Shown here in pieces: positions 1-6,099 of a DNA stretch of 7,188 nucleotides. The stretch comes from an uncultured Eubacterium sp. (GTDB lineage Bacteria; Bacillota; Clostridia; Peptostreptococcales; Anaerovoracaceae): the NCBI GenBank assembly GCA_946614405.1, contig CAMOGZ010000073.1, positions 1-7,188 on the forward strand. The letters run 5' to 3'. The notes under the pieces are model-generated. The model saw only the letters and a program-made list of their open reading frames with translations, was not told the DNA's origin and did not search any database. A program made the translations under genes and the position numbers. Each line of letters starts with the position of its first letter. Within the stretch, counting starts at the first letter, position 1.

Positions 1-303
1 TTCACTCACCGTGAGACCGCCGTTGACACATGCCAATATGGCCACCCCTCTTGCCTCTCCGACATGGATGACCGTCTTCGCATTGTTATTGAAGAAAAGT
101 TCCTCAATGGCAGCTTCCTCAGGATGATACTTCTCGATGATGGCACACAGCTCACTGTACAGATGCTCCAGCCGGAGAGGCATCTCCGTCCCCGCATCGG
201 TAGTGATCGAGCCGTAATCCACCGCCTGAAAATGGTTTCCCTTCATATCCAGGACCGACCATCCCATGATGGCATATCCCGGGTCGATTCCCAATATCCT
301 CAT
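1..303 (-). CDS. ruvC: Crossover junction endodeoxyribonuclease RuvC (5' part, cut by window edge)
   Basis: RuvC is the cytoplasmic dimeric endonuclease that resolves Holliday junctions made during recombination and repair, working with RuvAB. Reading leftward from the ATG at 303, an open frame of 101 codons runs off the window edge; the family is usually about 160-170 residues, so roughly the last third is missing. The N-terminus reads MRILGIDPGYAIMGW, the RNase H-fold first strand with catalytic Asp7. A second acidic motif, AIEELFF, places Glu67 at the position of the second catalytic acid. The segment NNNAKTVIHVGEARGV (72-87) also follows the family pattern. The third and fourth acids lie outside. 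Position 13 is Met where many homologues have Thr (ITGW). The start is supported by a GGGGGA Shine-Dalgarno 4 nt upstream and a promoter 30 nt upstream. The gene is divergent from argR. ruvA and ruvB may follow downstream, but that is not visible. Confidence 0.93.
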   Translation of the reverse strand, partial: MRILGIDPGYAIMGWSVLDMKGNHFQAVDYGSITTDAGTEMPLRLEHLYSELCAIIEKYHPEEAAIEELFFNNNAKTVIHVGEARGVAILACVNGGLTVSE

Positions 304-307
304 TGAA

Positions 308-313
308 TCCCCC
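308..313 (-). promoter_or_regulatory. ruvC ribosome binding site
   Basis: On the minus strand GGGGGA lies 4 nt before the ruvC ATG. It is a G-rich Shine-Dalgarno similar to the one before argR. It fixes the start at 303 and sits inside the inverted repeat TGAAT-N5-ATTCA (304-318). Confidence 0.7.
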
Positions 314-332
314 ATTCATTAATTTCGTGACT

Positions 333-361
333 ATTTTATCATAAGAACACCCGTTTGTCTA
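333..361 (-). promoter_or_regulatory. Predicted SigA-type promoter of ruvC
   Basis: On the minus strand a -35 element TAGACA (361-356, five of six matches to TTGACA) is followed after exactly 17 bp by a -10 element TAAAAT (338-333). A TG one base upstream of the -10 gives it extended character. Transcription would start near 326-327, giving a leader of about 24 nt that just holds the ribosome binding site. The spacer contains a candidate LexA box. Transcription start is inferred. Confidence 0.7.
344..357. promoter_or_regulatory. Candidate LexA (SOS) box
   Basis: The core reads GAAC-ACCC-GTTT at 345-356 and the 14-mer is AGAACACCCGTTTG. Against the Gram-positive LexA/DinR consensus CGAACRNRYGTTYG it has 12 of 14 positions, missing only the outer first base and one purine in the centre. 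It lies inside the -35/-10 spacer of the ruvC promoter and touches the -35 hexamer, so a bound repressor would block ruvC directly. It is also about 28 bp upstream of the argR -10 element. ruv genes are classic SOS targets, and recN is one in several bacteria. Binding is inferred, not shown. Confidence 0.55.
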
Positions 362-390
362 TTCCATGCCACCAAAAACTGTGTTATAAT
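362..390 (+). promoter_or_regulatory. Predicted extended -10 promoter of argR-recN
   Basis: A perfect TATAAT (385-390) is preceded by TG plus one base (382-384), giving an extended -10 of the form TGTTATAAT. At 17-bp spacing the -35 position (362-367, TTCCAT) is a poor match, as extended -10 promoters tolerate. Transcription would start near 397, leaving a leader of about 43 nt before argR. The region abuts the divergent ruvC -35 element. Confidence 0.65.
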
Positions 391-427
391 TACAAAAAGA
401 AGGTATGCGTCGTATGCATATTTCTAT

Positions 428-434
428 GGGGGGA
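428..434 (+). promoter_or_regulatory. argR ribosome binding site
   Basis: GGGGGGA ends 5 nt before the ATG at 440. It is an unusually G-rich Shine-Dalgarno, like that of the divergent ruvC, and it supports this start for argR. Confidence 0.75.
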
Positions 435-439
435 CAATT

Positions 440-904
440 ATGCGTTATTCAAGACAGAACAAGATTTTAGAACTGATTGCTAACAATGAGATCGAGACAC
501 AGGACAAACTGGCCACCCTGCTGAAGAGTGAAGGTTTTGAAGTGACTCAGGCTACCATTTCCAGAGACATCAAGGAGCTGCAGCTGATCAAGGTGCTCTC
601 CTCCTCCGGAAAGTATAAATATGCCGTCAGCACACGCCATGATGCGCCCATCTCGGAACGGTTTATCAAGATTTTCCGGGAGACCATCATTTCCTTTGCC
701 TCAGCTCAGAACCTGATCATTATCAAGACCCTCTCCGGCTGCGGCGCTGCTGCCGGTGAAGCCGTAGACTGCATCGATCTTCCGCATGTTGTCGGAACCG
801 TTGCAGGCGATAACACGCTTCTTTTGATAGTAGATCATGAAGAGAACGTAGAAGAGATCCTGTCCGTATTCAATGACATGATCATCATGAGAAATAAGAA
901 GTAA
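440..904 (+). CDS. argR: Arginine repressor ArgR/AhrC
   Basis: This is the hexameric, arginine-responsive transcription factor that represses arginine biosynthesis and, in Bacillus (AhrC), activates catabolic genes. The 154 residues match the usual family length of about 150. The N-terminal winged helix-turn-helix contains VTQATISRDIKEL (35-47), the hallmark recognition-helix segment. A linker around 56-72 leads to the C-terminal oligomerisation and arginine-binding domain, with GCGAAAGEAVD (100-110) and VGTVAGDNTLLLI (118-130). In many homologues the latter motif reads GDDT, the paired acids contacting arginine; here the second acid is Asn125, a conservative change that may be common in this lineage. 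The ATG has a strong ribosome binding site. The stop lies 6 bp before recN, so the two genes are almost certainly co-transcribed. Autoregulation is possible, but no convincing ARG box is seen at its promoter. Confidence 0.95.
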   Translation: MRYSRQNKILELIANNEIETQDKLATLLKSEGFEVTQATISRDIKELQLIKVLSSSGKYKYAVSTRHDAPISERFIKIFRETIISFASAQNLIIIKTLSGCGAAAGEAVDCIDLPHVVGTVAGDNTLLLIVDHEENVEEILSVFNDMIIMRNKK

Positions 905-910
905 TTCAAT

Positions 911-2530
911 ATGCTTCAACATCTGCTGATTAAAGACTTTGCTATTATAGAAAATATAGAAATTGCATTTGAAGACGGTCTGAACGTCATTACCGGTGAG
1001 ACCGGATCCGGTAAATCCATTGTGATCGAGGCCATCAGCCTGGCACTTGGGAGTCGTGCAGACTCGTCTTTTGTGCGCTTTGGAAAAGATAAGGCAATCA
1101 TCCAGCTCGCCTGTACTCTCGGCGGGGAAGACTTTGTGCTCACCCGCGAGATCTCTGCGGCCGGAAAGAACCTGTGCCGCATCAACGGCCAGATCGTGAC
1201 CCTGGGAGAATTGGCCGCCCTGGCCCATCAGATCGCGGACATCCACGGTCAGTATGACAACCAGCTTCTGCTGGACCCGGAGCGTCACCTGTCCCTGGTG
1301 GATCATTACGACGCCGGGGTCATCGCACCCATCCGCAGTGAATTCCAGTCCTGCTACGAGGCGTACAAAGCCAAGCGCACAGAACTGGACGCTCTGATCC
1401 GTACCCAGAAGGAGAACCAGCGGAAGGCGGACTTCCTCAGATTCGAGGTGGATGAGATCCGGCAGGCTGAGCTTCGGCCCGGCGAAGACCGGGAGCTGAC
1501 GGAACGGATCGCCCTGCTGCAGAACAGTGAGAAGATCTACCGGGCGCTGGAATCAGCCTATACCCTTCTGGAGGGGGAAGACGCCAACGTGCTGTCGGGA
1601 CTGGGACAGGTCCAGACCTCGCTGGACTCCGTGCGCCAGTACTCCGGCAAACTGACGGAGATCAGCGCATCGGTCAACGATGCTTACTACGCACTGCAGG
1701 ATGCCGCAAGTGAAGTCGCCCAATTGAGAGATAATATCGTCTTCTCGCCTGCTGAACTAGATCAGGCCATTTCCCGACTGGACCGGATCGATGAGCTGAA
1801 GAAGAAATACGGTCCCGAGATCGAGGATGTCATTCGTTTCGCCGATCAGCAGGAGGAGATCCTTCTGTCCATCGAGCAGTTCGATTCTCAGAAGGCCGTC
1901 TTGCAGAAGGATACCCAGGAATGCCTGACCAGACTGAAGAGCGCCGCCGCCAGACTCACAGAAGTCCGGACCGAGAGCGCCCGCAAACTGGGATCCGCCA
2001 TCCAGCAGGAGCTTCGTGACCTGAATTTCCAGGATGCCAGGATCGAGATCCCCATCTCCCCTGCCCCGGCCATCACATCGGAGGGTGCAGACCATGGAGA
2101 GATCATGATTGCGGCGAACCGGGGAGAACCTTTGAAGCCCCTGGTACGTGTGGCGTCCGGCGGTGAGATCTCCCGCATCATGCTGGCCATCAAGAATATC
2201 ACCGGAGCCGGTGAAGGCACGCCCACCATGATCTTTGATGAGATCGACGCCGGAATCAGCGGCGTCACAGCCAGTATCGTTGGACGCAAGCTGAAGGAGA
2301 TCGCAGAGCATCACCAGATCATATGCATCACCCACCTGCCTCAGATCGCCGCATGTGGAAATGCCAGCTACCGGATCTATAAGGAATCCGATGACGCCAG
2401 CACCTATACCCATGTGGACCGGCTTTCCCCGGAGGAAACCGTAAGGGAGATCGCCCGGCTTCTGGGAGGAGAGATCATTACTGAGACCACGCTTCAGAGT
2501 GCGCGGGAACTCATCGAAAGCAGCCGTTAA
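911..2530 (+). CDS. recN: DNA repair protein RecN
   Basis: RecN is an SMC-like ATPase recruited early to DNA double-strand breaks, where it holds or tethers DNA for RecA-dependent repair in the cytoplasm and nucleoid. The 539 residues are slightly short of the usual 550-575. The N-terminal half of the ABC head has the Walker A motif GETGSGKS (29-36), INGQ (91-94) and DIHGQ (110-114). Residues of about 140-385 are heptad-rich and polar, as expected for the short antiparallel coiled coil. The C-terminal head half has the signature ASGGE (415-419), Walker B TMIFDEID (439-446) and the H-loop THLPQIA (474-480). All ATPase motifs are intact. The ATG is 6 bp after the argR stop, with only a weak AAGAAG ribosome site at the end of argR, which suggests translational coupling. 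A strong hairpin follows the stop. Co-transcription with argR may place it under the candidate SOS box. Confidence 0.96.
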   Translation: MLQHLLIKDFAIIENIEIAFEDGLNVITGETGSGKSIVIEAISLALGSRADSSFVRFGKDKAIIQLACTLGGEDFVLTREISAAGKNLCRINGQIVTLGELAALAHQIADIHGQYDNQLLLDPERHLSLVDHYDAGVIAPIRSEFQSCYEAYKAKRTELDALIRTQKENQRKADFLRFEVDEIRQAELRPGEDRELTERIALLQNSEKIYRALESAYTLLEGEDANVLSGLGQVQTSLDSVRQYSGKLTEISASVNDAYYALQDAASEVAQLRDNIVFSPAELDQAISRLDRIDELKKKYGPEIEDVIRFADQQEEILLSIEQFDSQKAVLQKDTQECLTRLKSAAARLTEVRTESARKLGSAIQQELRDLNFQDARIEIPISPAPAITSEGADHGEIMIAANRGEPLKPLVRVASGGEISRIMLAIKNITGAGEGTPTMIFDEIDAGISGVTASIVGRKLKEIAEHHQIICITHLPQIAACGNASYRIYKESDDASTYTHVDRLSPEETVREIARLLGGEIITETTLQSARELIESSR

Positions 2531-2537
2531 TTGATTT

Positions 2538-2567
2538 AAAGGCCGCTGCCCTAGGGCAGCGGCCTTT
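2538..2567. terminator. Bidirectional intrinsic terminator (perfect palindrome)
   Basis: A perfect 30-bp palindrome centred between 2552 and 2553 folds into a 13-bp stem (A3, then ten mostly G/C pairs, read as GGCCGCTGCC) with a CTAG tetraloop. On the plus strand it begins 8 nt after the recN stop and runs into TTTT. On the minus strand it begins 14 nt after the stop of the redox operon and runs into TTTAAATC. Placement between convergent stops and A/T flanks on both sides fit a shared two-way terminator, although both U-tracts are short. Confidence 0.85.
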
Positions 2568-2580
2568 TGCGTGTCACTGA

Positions 2581-5500
2581 TTATTTTACTGCAGGAGGAA
2601 TACGATCTGCTGTCATATTCATCAGTGCATCGGTGCAAGGCAGCTCATCGATGAGAGCAGCCTCAGCCGGAACGACGAACTTCGGCTCATATGGCTTGAA
2701 TACGCCGCCCAGGATCTCACCTTCTTCTGCATACTTGTACATCGGAACGGTATCGTTCATTTCTTCGGAGATGTCGAATTCATCCTCGAACGGGAACTCT
2801 ACTTCGAATACGTGTGCAAGCTCTGCAGCGATCTCCCAGTTCTCGAAGTCAACGTCTTCGTCAACAACCGGTTCCACTGGCATCAGTCTGCGCTCAGTGT
2901 TGGTGTAGGTGCCGGCAGCACAGTCAGCGCCTGTTGCCGGGATGATGACGTCAGCCTTCTTGGCGGTCTCTGTCATGTAGACATCGGATACGCCCAGGAA
3001 CTCCAGTCCGGAGAGATCACAGTTTGTCGGATCCTCACCGAAGATCAGCAGTCCCTTGACTCCTTCCATGGCCTCTGCGCCTGCAGAGATGCCCATGTCT
3101 ACCAGACCCTGAGAGTTGTTCTTTGGCTTAACTTCCAGGATACCATCACGCGGTTTGCCGATGTGTCCGGACAGCAGGGCGATCATACCGATCATCTCTG
3201 CTGCTTCCACAGACAGTACGTTCTGCTGGAAGACGATCATAGCCTTCTTCGCATCTGCGTACTTCTCAGCAACGGCTTCACATTCCTCGCAAGTCTCCAC
3301 GTCAGCCAGGGAATCTCTGAATGCATCGAATCCCGGAGCATCGGAGGTCTTGCCGATCTTCACCAGATACTTGGCGATTCTCTTCAGGAACTGCAGGCTG
3401 TTGTCTACATCGATGACCTTGGCGAAATCCCACTTGTCATCTGCGTCTCCGGTGTTCAGTACGACTACCTGAGCGCCTGCTTCTGCAGCCTGTTTGATCT
3501 TATTCCAGATCACCGGGTTGTTCTTCTTCTTGAAGCCCGGAACCAGAATGAAGTTGGTGGAGAGCAGTTCGTCGATGGTGTTCGGGGAAGCCTCGTGGCC
3601 TGTTCCCAGAACCTCACAAACTCCGCTCTTTCTCTTATTGAATGTGAAGACCTTTGCATCGATCAGTTCAGCGAACTTCTTGATGGCATAAGCTTCTTCA
3701 TTGGTATATCTGTCGGAGATGGATACGGCGATGCTGCCGGAACCATTTCTGACCTTGACAGCTTCCAGTTTCTTCGCCATCATGACGAATGCTTCGTGGT
3801 AGTCTGTCATACGGAAATCGTCGCCGTCCTTGATCATCGGATCAACCAGCTTGCCTTCCAGAGCAGCGGCGTCGAAGCCCCACTTACCCTTTCCGCAGCT
3901 GATTCCGGCATTGACGAATCCTTCCTTATCCGGATTTGCCTTGATCAGCATATCACCATAGGATTCTACCTCCAGGGAACATCCCACAGAGCAGAATGCG
4001 CAGGTGGTGCAGGTGACATCGGTGTCAACCGGAACTTCCTTCTGGACAGACTGTCTCTCCTGGAGAGCGCCTACCGGACATACGCTGACGCACTGTCCGC
4101 AGGACTCACATCCGGATTCAGCCAGCTTCTTGCCCATGTTCGGAAGAACGACGGTATCGAATCCTCTGTTGACCAGACCCAGAGCGCCTACGCCCATGAC
4201 CTCGTCACAGACTCTGACGCACAGTCCGCACAGGATACACTTGTTCGGATCTCTTACGATGAACGGATGATCATCTTCGAACTCAGTCAGGTTCTTCTCA
4301 CCGCAGAAACGGTCAGACTTGACGCCGTACTGGTTAGCCAGCTCGATGAGTTTGCACTCGAAGTAATCGTGGCATCCGCATTCCAGACATCTGTTTGCTT
4401 CCGCAACAGCCTGGTCTTCTGTCAGTCCATTGAATACGACCTCAGAGAAGTTGTCCTTGCGGTCTTCAGCAGACAGCTGATCTGCCTTCTCACGGAACAT
4501 TCTCTCTCTGTCTTCGAAGGTCTTCTCGGTAACATCGTCTCTCTCTACGAAGAACGGCTTCTCGTACTTGATGGCCTCTCCGTTCAGATAAGAGTCGATG
4601 ACAGTTGCTGCCTTTCTGGCATCTGCAATTGCTTCAACAGCGATGGAGATCTTATCGTTACCGCAGTCTCCTCCGGCGAATACGCCAGGCATGCTGGTCA
4701 TGAAGGTATCCGGATCGTATGCGATGGCATTCTTTCTGGTCTTCTCTACGTCGAACAGACTGGAATCAACTGCCTGTCCGATGGCCAGCAGCATGGTGTC
4801 GATCTGGATGGTCTCGGTCTTGCCTTCGATCGGCATCGGACGACGACGTCCGGACTCATCAGGCTCACCCAGTTCCATGCACTGCAGGACAACTTCCTTA
4901 ACGTGACCATTCTCGTCCTTTATGATTTCCAGAGGATTGGTCAGGTTCTTGAAGATAACGCCTTCTTCTTCTGCTTCTTCGATCTCAAGCAGATCAGCCG
5001 GCATCTCGTCCTTGGTTCTTCTGTAAATATTGTAAACTTCCTTGGCTCCCAGTCTTACAGCGGTACGGCAGCAGTCCATAGCAGTGTTACCACCGCCGAC
5101 GATAGCGACCTTCTCACCGAAGTCGATAGGCTCGTTGCGTACAACCTTACGCAGGAAATCGATACCGCCGATGACGCCGTCAGCGTCCTCGCCCGGGCAT
5201 CCTACGCCTGTGGAGATCCATGCACCGATTCCCAACAGAACTGCATCAAAGTCATTTCTGACGGTCTCGAACGGCATGTCCACGCCGATCTTGGTGTTCG
5301 GAACGATCTCTACGCCCATAGCCTCGATCAGAGCGATCTCATTGTCCAGGACTTCCTTCGGCAGTCTGTACTCAGGGATTCCGTAACGGAGCATTCCGCC
5401 CAGCTTCGGCATTGCGTCGAAGATGGTTACGTCATGTCCCTGCTGACGCAGGAAGTATGCAGCAGACAGACCCATGGGGCCACCGCCGATGATGGCGACG

Positions 5501-6084
5501 GACTTGCCGGTGTCCTCTGCGATCTCCGGAATATAGGACTCTTCCTCCAGCAGATCCTGATCTGCAGCAAATCTCTTCAGAGCCATGATGCTGATGGGCT
5601 CATCCACCAGACCTCTTCTGCAGGCGTCCTCGCAAGGATGCGGGCAGACACGTCCGATACTTGCCGGAAGTGGGATCTTATCCTTGATCAGTTCATTGGC
5701 CTTCTCATATTCGCCGTTGGCGATGAGGCCTACGTAACCCTGGCAGTCAGTTCCTGCCGGGCAAGCCAGTGTGCACGGACCCTGGCAGTCACCATTATGG
5801 TTGGAAACCAGCAGTTCCAGGTTGGTCTTTCTGGATTCCAGAACTCTCTCTGTGCTGGTCATGACCACCATTCCCGGTGCGATCTCAGTAGCACAGGCTT
5901 TGCAGAGTTTGGGGTTGCCTTCTACTTCTACCACGCAGATTCCGCAGGCGCCGTAGATGGCAGTTCTTTCATCATAGCAAAGAGTCGGAATAAAGATATC
6001 ATTTTCCCTTGCAACCTCAAGAATCGTCTGTCCAGGAAGGCCGAATACTTCTTTGCCATCAATATTCATTCTGAATTTTTTCAT
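2581..6084 (-). CDS. stnC: NuoG-GltD fusion subunit of a Stn-type electron-bifurcating transhydrogenase (StnC-like)
   Basis: This 1167-residue cytoplasmic iron-sulfur flavoprotein probably carries the NADP(H) site and electron wire of an NADH/NADPH/ferredoxin transhydrogenase. Domains in order: NuoG-type [2Fe-2S] ferredoxin with Cys36, 47, 50 and 64 (C-x10-C-x2-C-x13-C); a cysteine-rich GltD/NfnB N-region (His96, Cys100, 104, 108, 114, 147, 151, 155); an FAD Rossmann motif GGGPMG (200-205); an NAD(P)H Rossmann motif GGGNTA (330-335) followed by YRRTKDEMPA (354-363); the FAD motif GVFAGGDC (467-474); a cluster motif C566-x2-C569-x-C571-x5-C577; two [4Fe-4S] motifs (Cys616, 619, 622, 626 and 659, 662, 665, 669); then a MopB-like domain with Cys695, 698, 702 and 730. 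The MopB part lacks a recognisable Mo ligand region. AGGAGG 7 nt upstream fixes the start. The NuoF-like gene lies 15 bp upstream. Automatic pipelines may call it NuoG, FdhA or a glutamate synthase small subunit. The Stn name is an architecture-based inference. Confidence 0.78.
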   Translation of the reverse strand: MKKFRMNIDGKEVFGLPGQTILEVARENDIFIPTLCYDERTAIYGACGICVVEVEGNPKLCKACATEIAPGMVVMTSTERVLESRKTNLELLVSNHNGDCQGPCTLACPAGTDCQGYVGLIANGEYEKANELIKDKIPLPASIGRVCPHPCEDACRRGLVDEPISIMALKRFAADQDLLEEESYIPEIAEDTGKSVAIIGGGPMGLSAAYFLRQQGHDVTIFDAMPKLGGMLRYGIPEYRLPKEVLDNEIALIEAMGVEIVPNTKIGVDMPFETVRNDFDAVLLGIGAWISTGVGCPGEDADGVIGGIDFLRKVVRNEPIDFGEKVAIVGGGNTAMDCCRTAVRLGAKEVYNIYRRTKDEMPADLLEIEEAEEEGVIFKNLTNPLEIIKDENGHVKEVVLQCMELGEPDESGRRRPMPIEGKTETIQIDTMLLAIGQAVDSSLFDVEKTRKNAIAYDPDTFMTSMPGVFAGGDCGNDKISIAVEAIADARKAATVIDSYLNGEAIKYEKPFFVERDDVTEKTFEDRERMFREKADQLSAEDRKDNFSEVVFNGLTEDQAVAEANRCLECGCHDYFECKLIELANQYGVKSDRFCGEKNLTEFEDDHPFIVRDPNKCILCGLCVRVCDEVMGVGALGLVNRGFDTVVLPNMGKKLAESGCESCGQCVSVCPVGALQERQSVQKEVPVDTDVTCTTCAFCSVGCSLEVESYGDMLIKANPDKEGFVNAGISCGKGKWGFDAAALEGKLVDPMIKDGDDFRMTDYHEAFVMMAKKLEAVKVRNGSGSIAVSISDRYTNEEAYAIKKFAELIDAKVFTFNKRKSGVCEVLGTGHEASPNTIDELLSTNFILVPGFKKKNNPVIWNKIKQAAEAGAQVVVLNTGDADDKWDFAKVIDVDNSLQFLKRIAKYLVKIGKTSDAPGFDAFRDSLADVETCEECEAVAEKYADAKKAMIVFQQNVLSVEAAEMIGMIALLSGHIGKPRDGILEVKPKNNSQGLVDMGISAGAEAMEGVKGLLIFGEDPTNCDLSGLEFLGVSDVYMTETAKKADVIIPATGADCAAGTYTNTERRLMPVEPVVDEDVDFENWEIAAELAHVFEVEFPFEDEFDISEEMNDTVPMYKYAEEGEILGGVFKPYEPKFVVPAEAALIDELPCTDALMNMTADRIPPAVK

Positions 6085-6091
6085 GTTGACT

Positions 6092-6097
6092 CCTCCT
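6092..6097 (-). promoter_or_regulatory. Strong ribosome binding site of the StnC-like gene
   Basis: On the minus strand a perfect AGGAGG sits 7 nt before the ATG at 6084, inside the 15-bp gap after the upstream stop codon. It confirms the start and the shared transcript. Confidence 0.85.
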
Positions 6098-6099
6098 TC

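Noticed and set aside
64..306. Plus-strand open frame of 80 codons at the left edge, and a 63-codon minus-strand frame at 6-197
   Set aside because: Both are alternative frames over the ruvC fragment, whose translation carries the RuvC catalytic motifs.
403..420. Direct repeat GTATGC (403-408, 412-417) and palindrome TATGCATA (413-420) in the argR leader
   Set aside because: Too short to separate from chance and not matching an ARG box or any operator I recognise.
1757..2638. 293-codon open frame on the minus strand opposite recN
   Set aside because: It lies antisense to an intact, motif-complete recN, crosses the terminator palindrome, and its translation shows no recognisable domain. The shorter antisense frames at 701-1306, 916-1185 and 1888-2289 were rejected for the same reason.
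3116..5956. Several plus-strand open frames of 60-118 codons
   Set aside because: All are antisense to the 1167-residue redox protein; none has a family motif or a convincing ribosome site.
2581..6084. Identification as a formate dehydrogenase alpha subunit or as a plain NfnB/GltD
   Set aside because: No Sec/Cys-His active site or C-terminal pterin domain is recognisable for a formate dehydrogenase. NfnB or GltD alone would lack the NuoG [2Fe-2S], two-cluster ferredoxin and MopB-like parts.
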